In this document: one piece after another, positions 44,506 through 56,985 of the stretch
Layout: the number at the start of each line of letters is the position of its first letter
How positions within the stretch are numbered: the stretch's first letter is position 1
NCBI GenBank assembly: GCA_964016875.1
Contig: OZ024726.1
Coordinates: forward strand, 54,367,325 to 54,431,324
Direction: 5' to 3'
DNA: 64,000 nucleotides
DNA from: Fallopia convolvulus
Taxonomy: Eukaryota; Streptophyta; Magnoliopsida; Caryophyllales; Polygonaceae
Translations under genes and position numbers: made by a program
Notes under the pieces: model-generated
Told to the model about the DNA's origin: nothing
Databases searched by the model: none
Seen by the model: the letters and a program-made list of their open reading frames with translations, nothing else

Positions 44506-45154
44506 TTTTTTTTTTCTAGGCTACATGTAAATATAAAACAGTGCATGCTACACGAGATAATTGAAAAGGCCCAATTAAAAAAGCCCACCTACCTCATTCA
44601 CGTATACCAAAATAAAGGCCCAAAATATTCAAAGAAAAAATGTGCGTGCCTTTATTTTGTACTAGAAGCAAAATAAAAGATACCGCCAATCTATAATCCC
44701 GAATGTGGAGATCGTTATCATGAGGTGTTCTTAAGATCGTTAGCTCGTAAGGGGTTACAAGAAGGTCTATTTAAAAATTGACTTATAGTTTTGTGTCATT
44801 TTAAAGTAAATTAGTAGATCATTATCATTTTTTACTCTGTTTTTTCAATGTCAAGATCTACTTAGAAGGAATTGGATTATCTATATCCATCAAATTTATA
44901 TAGAAGTAAATAATGTTGTTGATTTACTTTTTCTGTTAGTTTAAGTGCTCGTTTGGTTAAATACAGAAAGTAGAATTCATAGGAATTTAATTCATGGGAA
45001 TTTAATTGTTTGACCCGTCTTATAATGTTATGGTTTATGGTGATGCTAGGTGTTGAATTAACTATTCTTTTTTTTTTTGGTAGAATTGAATTAACTATTC
45101 TCTATTTAACTTCTAATCAACCCGCTTTTTTAGTTAATAAAATCCTCCTTGAAG
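44506..45154. other. AT-rich spacer
   Basis: No gene, RNA or complete repeat recognised between the split SINE-like sequence and the hAT-like MITE. Confidence 0.5.
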
Positions 45155-45688
45155 TAGGGCTGTCAATGAGTCGGGTTATGTGTGGGTGGAGCACTTTCAC
45201 CACCCGACCCGACTCACCTATCATCCGTTGGTTATATGGGTGACCCGTTACCCGTATAACCGTTGTATAACTGTTGTATTTTATGTCTATAAATAAATTG
45301 TTATACATAAACTAAAACAAATATCCATAATCCATAATCCATACATAAACAAAAACAAATTCCATAAGCAATAAATATCAAAATGGAGTCAAAGATAAGT
45401 TACAAATGGGCTTATTTATCAAAGGTCCGAAATGAGTTATATATATTAGTGACTTCAAAGATTCGTATATATTAGAAATTATGGACTGAAACGAGTTATA
45501 TGGGTGGTCTGGGTGAAACGGATGATGGGTCGGGTTATTGGGTGATAAAATCTCACCTTTACACGACCCATAACCCGTTTCGTTCGTCACCCAAACCGCC
45601 CGTCACTCGCTTTGACTGGGTTTTCACCCGTTTATTTCAGGTGGGTTAAACGGATGACTCGATCACCCGTGTATAATTGACGGCCCTA
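45155..45688. mobile_element. hAT-like MITE (TAGGGCTGTCAAT ends)
   Basis: 534 bp with termini TAGGGCTGTCAAT at 45155 and ATTGACGGCCCTA at 45676-45688, inverted copies with one change. Sub-terminal regions repeat GGGTGACCCGTTACCCG-like blocks in both directions, common in this MITE class. A clean 8-bp target duplication could not be seen, so superfamily assignment is tentative. Confidence 0.6.
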
Positions 45689-46631
45689 TTAAAGAGATGG
45701 AGTGTAATGCTCTCATTCTACCAAAAAAAAGGCATGATCGATGGAGAACATGACCAAGGGATAATTGGTAATTTGTCTTAGTTTCAAAATGCACACATTG
45801 GTGGTGTGATCTCATCATGTCATATGCTCGATGTGTGTGTTGGAACCTACAATATTTTAGACAAAATACTACACGATGACACTTATCTTGAGCTAACACA
45901 CTTAAAATGATTTACACTTCTCAGTACTTACAACAATAATCTACTCGAGTTCGTTTAAATTTTTGTGACAAATAATGGAATGCAACTGAGCATGGGAACG
46001 GCCATGTTTTGACATTAATTATTTTAAAGATTTTGTTTTATTGTATTGTTGTGAGTCTTTGTTCAAACAAATTCAGTATCGAGGAGGGGTCACTTGTTAT
46101 ACTAGTATACTCTTTCGTAGAATCTAAGAGCCAAACCAAGACCTTTTGTTGGCTGGAGGCTAAGTATTTATATGAAATTTTACATATTTATTAATATACT
46201 AATCCGAAAGAAGATCAATAATCATTCGGGCAGGTTGCATACATATGTTCTGTCAAGGCAATTAAAAATAGATATGCATGTTTTAGACCTTCTCAACAAG
46301 TCTCAACTTTGCACAGCTCACTCCATTGATCATTTGGAAAATGAAACATCTTTTTTTTTTATGTGTTCTCACGTCAGTTTGATCGTCCACCATGCCTTCT
46401 CGGTTTCTAGATTTATTAAGTTTGTATGGGATTTTTGAATTCTTTTCTTATAAGAAAAAAAAAACTAAACTTCTTTGACCAGCAATAACAAGATTACCAA
46501 TTTTGTCAAACAAATCGATATCGCCCTACCTGGCTCCGGTTTTTCCTAATGGGCTATGAACTTGTGGTGCATAAAAAAAGCAATTTGATTGATCTCACTC
46601 ATTTCTTGTACACCAAAGTAGATTTGTCAAA
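45689..46631. other. AT-rich spacer
   Basis: No gene recognised. Short open frames have no domain features. Confidence 0.5.
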
Positions 46632-47625
46632 TCTATGTATATATATAAAAGACGCAAGGAATAAGGCCATCACGTTGCGCCATCTAGGATTTTCTTACGT
46701 GTCGTTTCCACGTTAAGCCACCTAGGATTTCGCCACATAGGATTTTTTATTTTGGAAATTTATATATGTTGATATTATTTTAGGATAATATAAAATAGGA
46801 TAAATTAATCCAAGAGAGATTCTATCCAAAATAAAGATGTTATCTATTATATATTAGGAATTAGGATAGATCTAAAAGTTATTATCTAAAATTAAAATAA
46901 ATTATAGAACATTAGATATTAATATATTATATATTAAGATAGATATATTGATTTAGTTTTTCCAATTAAATTTCTATCTATTTATTTGAAAAAAATTAAA
47001 TTCGAATTTTATTTAAAATTAAAAAAATATTTTATCTTTATTATTTTATCTATTTATGTAAAAGATTTATCTTAAATAAAATTTTGATAAAAATAGAACT
47101 TTCAATCTAGATAATTACTTGCCTAAATTGACTTTTGATAAAAAAAAAATTGTGTTATCTTTTCCTTAATTCTCTTTTTGAATTATTTATGTAAATATAA
47201 ATAATTTTCTTATCATTAAAAAATTCATTCTTTATTTATATTTTTTCATAGCTTCTTATTAAGTATATTTTTAATTTTTATTCAATTTTTTTAAAGAATT
47301 GAATTTGATAAAAAAATTACAAGAATTTAGATTATTTTTACCTTTTTATATTTTTTGTAAAAGATTTTTAAAATTGAATGATTCTAATTCAAATAATTTT
47401 TATTTATATTTTTGCATAAATAAATTATTGTTAAGTCATCAATATTATATTAGATCCACCTTAATAATTTTGGCCCCGTTTCACATGACAATATGACACT
47501 AATTATAAAATTTTATATAAATTTTTCTAATAAATAAGTTTTTTATATTAAATTAAAATCATATTCATTAAATAAATTAAATATTAAATTCATATAGTCG
47601 TGCATGGCACGACGGGTATAACTAG
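46632..47625 (+). mobile_element. Non-autonomous Helitron, 994 bp
   Basis: The 5' end TCTATGTATATATATAAAAG (TC start) follows an A. The 3' end has a hairpin CGTGC-ATG-GCACG at about 47599-47611, then ACGGGTATAA and CTAG at 47622-47625 followed by T. A TC start, a hairpin about 10 bases before a CTAG/CTRR end and insertion between A and T define plant Helitrons. The interior is AT-rich with no Rep/helicase coding, so it depends on other copies. Confidence 0.85.
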
Positions 47626-48375
47626 TTAATCACTTAAACAACTTTCAAGAGCTTATCTATTCATATTGATATTTATATTTTTTTAGTTCAATAGATTCTC
47701 TGTCTTATTCTCAAAAATAGGGATAGATGAAAAAATAAAATATTTTCCTTAAAATTGAAAATTTCTCTTAAGTTGTTTGAAAATTTAATTAATTATGAAT
47801 GTTACACTTACACATGACAATCTGCAATTGATCATATTAAATTTTATAATATTTTAAATATACTAATATGTATAAAATAAAAATAAAATAAATTTAAGAT
47901 TTTTTAAAGTAAGAAATTTTAGAGTTAAAGTATTTTTTAAAAAAGATAATTATAATTTTTTATTTTGGAAAAAATTATAAAGAAACCATTGGACATGATT
48001 CACATATAAATAAGCTTGTCACAACTTACAAGTTACTAAATGAGTACGCGTCATATCCTTATGAATCAACCAAGGAATTAATCTAAGCTAAATTTAGCTT
48101 CACGTTTATGTAATTTGGTGTGTAAATTAAGTTTTCGTTTCTTTGGATACAAAGTCAATGTTCTTGTCTTCTTGAGTATGATTCAAGATACTGAACTCCC
48201 ACTTCTTACCAGTTAATTTCACTTATCTTATGAAATGTGTATACAAACATAATTAAATTATCTACTCCCTAAATATATTCCTTTTCATTCTCCATTAACG
48301 GTGTGTCTGCAATGACAAAAAAAAAAAAAAAAAACTAGTTAAAAATTTTGCGATAGTTTTTTTTTCTCCAAGTTT
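47626..48375. other. AT-rich spacer
   Basis: No gene. A short A18 tract lies near 48319. Nothing else stands out. Confidence 0.5.
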
Positions 48376-48753
48376 GGGTGTGTTTGTTAGGTACCAAAAA
48401 CTAGTTGGAGTTTTCCAACTAGTTGCAAAAATTCGCATAAACTCCGTTTGTTTGATACATAAAAACTAGCAATTAGTTGTAAAAGTAGTTTTTTGACAAA
48501 GCTACTTTTTAAAGCTTTTGCACTAGTTTTTAGTAGTTTTTTGAATTAAAAAAATAATTATTTCCTAAATAAGAATACCTCTATAATAAAATGAATTTTT
48601 AAATTATTAATTACTACAATAAACTAGTTGAACATTACCAAACAGTGTTTATATATATTTTTAAAACTTCAACTACTTTTACAGCTAGTTTTACAACTTC
48701 AGCTAGTTTTGCAACTCCAACTAGTTTTTTTTATGACTTAACAAACATAGCCT
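48376..48753. mobile_element. Inverted-repeat element (MITE-like) rich in CTAGTT
   Basis: The left end GGGTGTGTTTGTTAGGTACC followed by AAAAACTAGTTGGAGTT matches the right end read on the other strand (GGCTATGTTTGTTAAGTCAT, then AAAACTAGTTGGAGTT). The inside repeats AACTAGTT/AACTAG many times. The exact target duplication is unclear (possibly TTTG on each side), so the superfamily is left open. Confidence 0.6.
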
Positions 48754-48990
48754 TTGTTTGCAGTGTCAACTAGACTAGTTTTAGATTCCCCGCCTTGGTC
48801 TACGAAGCTCGCCCTACCGTCTCCCATGTCGGTTCTGGCAGCGGCGGCGGGAGAAGATCGAGTAATCTAGAGTTTATAGTCGGGCGGCGTTTCCGATAAC
48901 GGCTCTGTCGAGCTCCAAGCCCTACCTTCTTCCTCATTGAGCAACAATCAGATTCAAGCCGAGATCGAGGACAGCAGACTGAGAGAGGAG

Positions 48991-49271
48991 GAATCCGAAG
49001 CCTCCAGTGCCTCGCGCAGCCCGCCCCGATGCCCCTCGGCCCACTGCCCCGCCTCGCCCCGGTGCCCCCTGCTCGGCGGCTACTCCCTTCATCTTCAACC
49101 CTTCTTTCTTTTTCAGATCTACGCCTCCCCCATTACAAACTCGAATCCGACGCCTCCTCCTGCAAGCCTGCAACTTGAATCCGAAGCCTCCAGTGCCTCG
49201 CGCAGCCTGCCCCAATGCCCCTCGGCCCACTGCCCCGCCCCGCCCCGGTGCTCCCTGCTTGGCGGTTACTC
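48991..49271 (+). repeat. GC-rich direct repeat, two copies of about 95 bp
   Basis: Copy 1 at 48991-49085 and copy 2 at 49177-49271, 186 bases apart, both starting GAATCCGAAGCCTCCAGTGC and ending near GGCGGCTACTC / GGCGGTTACTC. They differ at a few positions. The patch is much richer in GC than its AT-rich surroundings. Open frames on both strands are a by-product of base composition; no domain is recognised. Confidence 0.75.
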
Positions 49272-49319
49272 TCAGTAAAAAAATTTCCGGCGACATGATA
49301 AAGCATACATAATGACAGG

Positions 49320-50924
49320 ATGTATTATATAGAAAGATAGGATAGAATTTTCATATTTCTTTTAAAACTCATAAATCAAAAAAAGAATTTTTATTTATTT
49401 AAAAAAAGATTTATTAATGTTCAATTTATAGCAAAGATGCCCACGTGGGTATTCAAATGTTATTTGAGTATAACATGGTCATTTTTGCAATAAACACTTT
49501 TAGTTGGTGTATTACTGAAAAATCGCCATATTTCAATTGAATATATTTAAATATTTTTTCATTATTTGTTGATATCTTGCCTTAAATTTAGATTGATATA
49601 AAAAAATTAATTTCAATTGAATTGAATATTTTTTAATTATTTAATTATTTTATTTTTAAGATACTAATATACATAAAATACTTGATTTTTTATAAAGATA
49701 AAAATAATTAGGGTAGACTATCTAAAAATATAATAAAAATTATTAAAATATCTTTTAAAGGTTAATTTATTGAGGTTATGTATTAGGGTTCTTATTTTTA
49801 CCCCGTAATAAATAAGATAATGTTTGTAAATATGAAAAATATAAAGATTTGTAGAAAAGATAAGATAGAGAAAAAATAAATACAATATAATAATATAAAA
49901 TAAAGATAATAAGATTAGAGTTTCTAGCAAGTATAATATAATTTTTTAAATTAATTTATTAAAGTTATGTCATATTGTATAATTTTTTCAACAAAGATAG
50001 TTTCTGCTTTATATTGTACAATGATAAATTAAAACAGTGCAATCGCTTTCACTAATTTACAAGTTCCGTTTAACTTGTCCACTATTTATTTTTCATAAAT
50101 ATATATACGACTACTATATTACTACTTTACTAGTTTTTCAAACTATAATATTATAATCCTTTTGTACTCATACATCTAAAAATGAATACACTATATACAA
50201 AAAACAATAATAACATGAAAGGAAGGAAAATTGATAGGGATGGGCGTGATTCCGATTCCTAAAGTTATTGGAATAAAAGAAGTCTAGAATTGTAGATGCC
50301 CTTGATAATTTTATTAGTGGGGTAGTAGTTCTAATTAATTTTTCAACAACATGGATTTCTTAATTCGTTATTATGCTTCGTTTTTCTTTCATTTTTAATC
50401 ATATGTTTTTGGTGAAAATGCGTGCACGCATGAGTTTGTGGAGTAGGCGGAGGTAGTTGCGTGGAGGCTCATAACAATGAAAACACCAAACTTTCCATGG
50501 TGAACTGGTCAAGTGGGGGGTAGGCGGGTAGCTGTATATTTACCAGTAAGGTAGTACTACTGTGACTGTACTAGCTAGTTGTCCAAGCTTTGAATCCAAC
50601 AACTTAAAAATTTATCCTCAAGTCTACATAAATATAATAATATTTATTACAAATTCATGTATAATATAAGTTTAGGTGATAAAAATTCAAAAAATAATCT
50701 ATAACATAGTGGTAATAGTGCTTCTTAAGTTCGAGAAGCAATTTGTTTTACCAATTTTTTTTTCTTTTTTACTTCTAGAAAAGTTTTATATACTATCTTT
50801 TTTCAAAATAATTATCATTTTAGCCTTATGATAAAAGATATGATAATATGTTTATTAACAATCTTATTTACAACATCTAAACTTATCATCATTGTCAAAA
50901 TAAATACTCTAATATTATGCATTC

Positions 50925-50925
<1 letters not shown>
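49320..50925. other. Strongly AT-rich intergenic DNA
   Basis: No gene, RNA or clear transposon ends recognised. Confidence 0.5.
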
Positions 50926-50971
<46 letters not shown>

Positions 50972-50974
50972 AAT

Positions 50975-51016
<42 letters not shown>
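50926..51016. repeat. (TAA)n microsatellite
   Basis: About 30 copies of the AAT/TAA triplet with one interruption near 50970 (ACTAATATTAAT). Confidence 0.95.
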
Positions 51017-51199
51017 CTATTGTAAAATTTAATTTTCTTAATCTAAAGTTAGAAGGTTTAACTTAATAATAGTCCATTTTAATTTTGTAACTTTTGGTGT
51101 TACATCAACCTTTGATATTATACACAAAGCATAACATCAACCTTTGACATTACATAATTAATTTAGTAACCATTGAAATTAAAAAAAAGATATCATCAA

Positions 51200-53661
51200 A
51201 TTTTTGCCCGGAAACGACTTGAACCGTGACCCGGCCCTTCTCGTTGATACGGTTGTTCATCGCACAGACCGTCAAGGGGCTGAGTCGAGCGGCGGAATCG
51301 TTAGTCGTAGTATTTCGTGGTCTGAATCTACATGGTTTGATCAAGCTTGGGAGTCGACGATGTGTGTCGCTGAAAACGAGAACAATCGGGTTCAAGAGCG
51401 CAACGAGTTGGTCCAAGCGATTGCGAGTGTTGAACAGAACCGCAACCGTAGTTAGGAGGGTCGCGATCGCGACCAGTCGAACAACGCCCACGGTTTAGAA
51501 AACTGCGACCGCAAGCTTCGTATTTCCGAGCCTGCACTGTCTATTTGCGAGCCAAACCCTAATTTAGTTAGCCCTCGCTTTGAGCAAGGCCAATCCAGCT
51601 GTGTCGGATCCAATCCCGCTCGAGCTGACAACCGAATAACTTTGTCATCTGCTCCGAACGGCGGGATTGGGGCATCTACCACCGCTGGAAATGAAGAAGA
51701 AGATGAAATCACCCATGCTTTGGCTACTACTCAAGAGAGAATGAGAAGTATCAAACTAGGTGTGCAGAGGCCGAGTCTCGCTTAGACCGATTCTTAGAAG
51801 AGATCGCTAGGCTGAAGCGTTCCTTGGACAAGGTTCAAGGCAAGCGCCCTGTAGATGAATCAGAAATTGAAAGGACTACTCGATGACTTGCTAGTGTTAT
51901 TGAATTTGCCGATAACCGTCGTAGTCCTCAATCAATCAACTCTGACGAATCAAAGGAGATTCAAGTTGATTATGACAACGATCGTAGGGCGCCAAGAAGC
52001 CGGTGAAAGGACCGCCATCATGACTCGCCCCCGCGCAAGAGGTCTCGAGCCACGAACCCCACGAACGACTCGAGCGATCCCAGAAACCGCGACAACATTG
52101 GCCGCGACGACAATGGTCGCGACCGCGACCAGTCGAACCGCGATCGTGGCTCGGGCGATCAGCGCAATTATACGCTTGAACGTAATGATCGCTATGATCC
52201 TTATGAGAATCTCGAGTCTAGGCGTGAACGGGGCAAAAAGAAGAAGAGACAACGGAGTCAGCGTTGGAGTGTGAGTAAAGAAAGGCTTGAAGGAAAGGTC
52301 GGGCTCTTAAGAGCACTCAAAGGAGATTGCTTGATCTTTTAAGAGTGCAAGGTGGGACCTTGCAATCGGCTCAAGAATAAGCAGAGCATAAATTGGCTAT
52401 GGTGACATCGACACCATTCCATATAGATATTCAACAAGCCCATCCTCCAGCCAAGTTTTCTCCCCCGTCTTTTACTCTTTATGATGGGCACTCGGATCCT
52501 ATAAATCATATAGCCTCTTACTCTCATAAGATGGATTTGTGGGTATCCAAGGAAGCAATTATGTGCAAGATGTTCCCAAGTAGTCTCTCTAAGGGATCAT
52601 TGAAGTGGTTCCAAAGTTTGAAACCAGGATCAATTCGGTATTGGGATCAATTGGCCACTAAGTTTGTGAAGCGCTACTTAGCTAATAGTCGAGACGCAAC
52701 ATCTCTTGATACACTCTTTGGCTTCAAGAAAGAGAGAAACGAAAGCTTGCACCGCTTTTCAAATCGTTTCATGGAGTGTTATGCTAAGGTCGAAGGTTAT
52801 GATGATAAGACTGTCATTACTACCTTTAAAAGGGCAATTCCCGCTGAGAGCAAGCTAAGAGAAGAGTTGACACTCTGTCTTCCTTCTACAATAGCTGAGC
52901 TCCAAGAGCGCATTCACCAATATGTGCATTTAGAGGAGACTAATTACAGAGTAAGAGGAAGGTCGTCCTCCTCACCTCGTAGAGCACACCACTCTTCAAA
53001 AAGCTTCAAGAGGAAAGGTCAAACTAGAGCGGTTTACACCATGGTTAGTGTGCCGATCAATAGGATCTTGCCTCGTATTAAGCATGAGAGCTTCTTCCGT
53101 TACCCTCCGAAGGGAGAGTGTCCTAAAGATGATCTCTGTCGTAGGAAGTATTACATGAACCACAAACTTCGGGGACATTTGACTGAAGAGTATGAATCCT
53201 TCAAAAAATTCCTTGAAAGCTTGGTTCAAAAAAGGTACATGCATGGGTACATTAAAGAAGACAAGCCTGAAAACAAAGGAGAGCCGAGGCAAAAGCAAAT
53301 TGAAATTATTCAAACAATTTTGTCATCTTACAAGCATCAAGATGATTAAGCTAGAAGCAGTTTCAGGAAGTTTTGTCATGAACTAGAAGTAATGAGAGTT
53401 CAGCAGGCCGAGCCGCGACCGCCACCCTCCCCCGTGCGCAAGGTGGATGGACTGGTTTTTAGGGACAAGGACCTTGCGTCAGTCCAAGTTCCTCATAACG
53501 ACCCCTTGGTCCTAGTAGTCGAGCTAGAGGGTTTTAAGTTGTGTCGGGCTCTTGTTGACCCGAGGAGTTCGGTTGAAATTATGTATTTTGATGTCCAAGT
53601 TTGGTTGACATATTCGCTTAGCTCGACTGTTCAAGGGGATTCATACTCGATGGATCTCTAG
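51200..53661 (+). pseudogene. Degraded Ty3/gypsy gag and protease fragment
   Basis: Several frames give a gag of the Tat/Athila kind. An N-terminal part (51204-51455) ends in a helical ERNELVQAIASVEQNR. A charged Arg/Asp region (51855-52260) is frame-broken, and a long intact core (52393-53349) has HPPAKFSPPSFTLYDGHSDP, MFPSSLSKGSLKWF, YWDQLATKFVKRY and LHRFSNRFM. A zinc knuckle is not obvious. A protease remnant follows (53392-53660: HNDPLVLVVELEGFKLCRAL, VDPRSS in place of the usual VDxGSS active site). RT and everything beyond are missing and no LTRs were found. It is not part of the Tat copy at 9823. Confidence 0.8.
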
Positions 53662-54363
53662 CTTTCTTGTTATTCCTCGACACTTAATCGATAACTGCTC
53701 TTTTGACTTAGACGCCGGAGGTGGATTAGGGGATCCCTGCCCCTTGTGTCCATTGGTTTGCAGGTCACAGGTTGAGAGAATCAGTTAGAAACGGAAGAGA
53801 AAAAGAGCATTCAATTAGTGCATTAAATGCGAAATTTTTGTGCACTAACAATTACATACCATAAACAAAATAATATTATTTAATTCAAGTTAAAAATTGT
53901 ACGATTTATTTTTATTTAGTCTTTTTACATAATAATATTTATATTTTAGTCAACATATGTCATAATTACCTTATGATTACTAAAAATATTTTTTTTCAAA
54001 TAATCAAACATAGATCATATAAATTTGCTCCATCCAACGGACGGGTTAAACATTCTAGTTTTAATTAATTTTATGTGTGGTTTTAGGTTTAGTCAATTGA
54101 TTAGGAGTGTGAAGTATGAGATTTGTTATGAAATTTGTTATTTGGTGAATAATCTTTATTTGTTAAGTAAAAACGATGATAAATATTTAAAATGTATATA
54201 ATTTAGAAGAACTTTTAGATTTTGAGTATAACTAATATACTCCATTTATTTCCAATCGAAGGGAGTGTCATATAAGAATTAAGACTTGGGTGATATCTGA
54301 TACTTATTTTTGATTAGAAAAGTTATCATATAAGGGTTGAGTGATAACTGAATTTGCATCGAT
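53662..54363. other. AT-rich spacer after the gag fragment
   Basis: The first ~130 bases may still be decayed retrotransposon sequence. No gene recognised. Confidence 0.4.
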
Positions 54364-54366
54364 TAA

Positions 54367-54808
54367 GGCTCCGTTCAGCAACGCTTATTTGGATACTTAT
54401 ATGGAAAAAATAAGCTTCGTTTTATGTGTTCGACAAAATTTGCTTATTTGAAATAAGTTACTTATATCCGATACTTATCTGCTGAAAAAATAATCAGCAC
54501 CCCCAACCTTATGTCAAATAAGCTAACTTTTCTACCAAAATATAAGTAAGCAGGACCCACGTGATTTTCCAATTAAAATTTATTTTTTTTTTTTACCCTT
54601 CATTCAGCCATTTTTAGTAATTTTACACTTATTGCTTAAAATATCAACAATTCAGTTTACCGAACACATTCCATATTATTTGGAAAATAAACAACTCATA
54701 TCAGTAGCTCATATCAACATCCACGATCAACATCAACAACCATAAGTATCAGCATCAACATCAACATCAACATCAATACCGATAAGTACAGATTTATCGA
54801 ACGGAGCC
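54367..54808. mobile_element. PIF/Harbinger (Tourist-like) MITE
   Basis: Termini GGCTCCGTTC...GAACGGAGCC are a perfect 10-bp inverted repeat, flanked by TAA at 54364-54366 and 54809-54811. Sub-terminal ATACTTAT and ATAAGTA blocks continue the symmetry. 442 bp. An ATCAAC/ATCAAT run lies near 54740-54780. A 3-bp TAA target site is the PIF/Harbinger hallmark. Confidence 0.82.
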
Positions 54809-54811
54809 TAA

Positions 54812-55527
54812 GACTTATACCATGTATCAAGGTTTATTTAATAGAATTAAGTCTTATCATTCATACCGGTTAATATAATCATGTTTAATTGATTCCACAT
54901 TTCAATTGATTCATGATCTTCGCCTTTTGGATCATGAGCTCAAGATTTGGGACAAAAGTTGGTTCTTCATTGTAAGTAAAAAATGACCATTTTACGTTTT
55001 ACATGAGATTGTCTAGTAATAAGAGGTATTGATAATATTGGAAGGTCTCATGTTCAATTTTTACTTCGGTCTCTTCACTTGGATGAAAATCAAGTCTCAT
55101 CATTCCTCTTGTCATTAAATTGATCTATTCGATACAAGCCGGTTTACTTATTCTTCGTCCTTGTCAATTGTACCTCGCCCCCTAGAGTTTGCCACCAACA
55201 AACCAAAGGTAAATTCCTACTTTTTAAAAAATGGCATTCACAACAATAGAGCATACTACTATAGAAATAGGACAATAACGAGACCACAGTATATCAGACC
55301 TCATTGATTTCCACCTCCGCCCTAAATTAAACACCACCACAACTCCCCTAATTAAAGGACAAAACAAAGAAAACAGACATGGAAGATCGATCACATATTC
55401 ACACGCCTACTAGCCAACACAAGATTAGCCAGTAAAATCCTTTTCATCACCATTATTATGATTATAAAAACCACAAAAAAAGGGTCCAAAAGAAAAAAGC
55501 GAAACAGAGGGTGCCGAACTAAACGAA
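54812..55527. other. Spacer and 3' flank of the AIG2-like gene
   Basis: No gene recognised. The right end (about 55400-55527) is the likely 3' untranslated region of the minus-strand gene. Confidence 0.5.
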
Positions 55528-56097
55528 TTAAACGGGCTGAGAAGGAGACGTCAGAAAAATCCGGATGTGATCCAGAAACGTAAGGTTAAGCGGCCTATCC
55601 TTGCGCTTCACATAACCTCTGGCCTCTTTCTCCGAATAAATCGCGTATCCTCTCTCTCCGCTTCTCGTCCACATCTCCTCCGCGTAGCTCCTGTGCCCGA
55701 AATACGCCTCCGCCTCAACCGCCGCCTCCTCCTCCCCAGCCTCCTCCGGCACCACCTTGATCGGTAGCCTCTCGTAATGTCCCCTGGTCGTCCCCTCAAG
55801 CTCGTCCATCCTCATCAGGCCCTTCCTCGACACCGCGTAGAGCTCGCCGCAAACCCTCTCCCCTGCCCCCGGCTTGTTCAGCAAGAAAGGCACTCTGTAC
55901 GGACCGCACACCAGCGGGAGCCTCTCCGCCGTGCGACACGCGCCGACGAAGACCGCGTCCTTCGTCGCGATCAGCTCCTGCATCAGCACGTGGTTCGAGA
56001 ATCCTCGCTTCAGCGTCCCGTAGGTGAAGATCATCGTCATCTTCTCGCTGCTGTTGTTGCTGTTTCCGCCGTTGGTTCTCTCCGGAAAGACTCCCAT
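55528..56097 (-). CDS. Putative gamma-glutamylcyclotransferase (AIG2-like)
   Basis: 189 residues from ATG 56097 (MGVFPERTNGG). The family core starts FTYGTLKRGFSNHVL, the substrate-binding YGTL loop, followed by YRVPFLLNKPGAGERVCGELY, RMDELEG (catalytic Glu of the family), then RGYVKRKDRP and FLDHIRIF near the end. Family members act on gamma-glutamyl peptides or glutathione-related substrates in the cytosol; the exact substrate of plant AIG2-like proteins is not settled. The frame stays open upstream to ATG 56364, which would add 89 residues, but a TATA box lies only 5-14 bases before that ATG, so most transcripts should start after it. The length fits the family. No intron. Confidence 0.88.
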   Translation of the reverse strand: MGVFPERTNGGNSNNSSEKMTMIFTYGTLKRGFSNHVLMQELIATKDAVFVGACRTAERLPLVCGPYRVPFLLNKPGAGERVCGELYAVSRKGLMRMDELEGTTRGHYERLPIKVVPEEAGEEEAAVEAEAYFGHRSYAEEMWTRSGERGYAIYSEKEARGYVKRKDRPLNLTFLDHIRIFLTSPSQPV

Positions 56098-56368
56098 CGT
56101 CGTCGGACTGATCAATTGAGACGGATCTCGATCGACGATCTTGCGATTAAGTTCGATTGAACTCCGATCTGAGCGGAATTCGGTAATTAGGGGAGTATTA
56201 TTGGCGGAAATTCCCCGAGAAAAGCAAACGGGGGAATTATTAGCCAAGGAGGAATGGGATTGTGAATGTGAATCAGTGAATTTGGTTGTGGGGAGGAAAT
56301 TCGGAGGGAAGAAGAATAGAATGGTGTTGGTAGGCAAGGCAGGAATTAGAAAGCGCATCTTCATCTGC

Positions 56369-56378
56369 TTTTATAACT
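56369..56378 (-). promoter_or_regulatory. TATA box of the AIG2-like gene
   Basis: Minus-strand reading AGTTATAAAAGC. The cap site is expected near 56340, giving a leader of about 240 bases to ATG 56097. This decides against the upstream ATGs at 56364 and 56358. Confidence 0.6.
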
Positions 56379-56399
56379 GGATGAATCTCCATTGTTGGT

Positions 56400-56985
56400 A
56401 TTATTTTATTCTTTTTTAAAAAGTGGGAGGGGGGGATTGCCTGTTACGCGGCGAGAGAGCGCCTGGAATCAAGCGGGTAGATGGATGGCACGTGTGCGGC
56501 TGTGATGCTTCGAGGGCTGGAGCCGTAACTGATACGTACGGTAGACTTCAGTACTTGGAGGTACGAGCGCTTTCGTCCACAGAATAAGCAAAATCAAAAG
56601 CAAAAGCAAGTTAGTTGATTGGAAAAGGAAAAAACGAGTAAAATGGGCACGATGACATCTTGCAACATGCCTGCATAAACCGACAAATAGAGGAGGAATG
56701 CTTTTTTACTTTTTTGTAGTGTGATCACTGACCAGTGATACAGAGATGGGCAGTGGACACAGTCTTCCATAATAATTGAATCAAATTAGTTCACGCAACT
56801 CATATTGATAATTTAAATTTGATAAGTTTAACCTAAATTTGATACAGTAGTAAGTTTTTTTTATATCCCCTATTTGATAAGTTTATACTACCAAAACTAG
56901 CCAACCTATATCCCTTTTATTAATAAGTTTATACTTAGCAAAATTAGCCATCCTCTCTAAATTCGATGCGTGATATCCTTATCAA
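56400..56985. other. Upstream flank of the AIG2-like gene
   Basis: AT-rich, with three TTTGATAAGTTTA-like motifs at about 56817, 56874 and 56924. No gene recognised. Confidence 0.5.

Noticed and set aside
48934..49312. GC-rich ORFs on both strands
   Set aside because: Open on both strands in several frames because of base composition and a direct repeat; no domain and no conserved start.
50828..51025. Asn-rich ORF
   Set aside because: Translation of the (TAA)n microsatellite.
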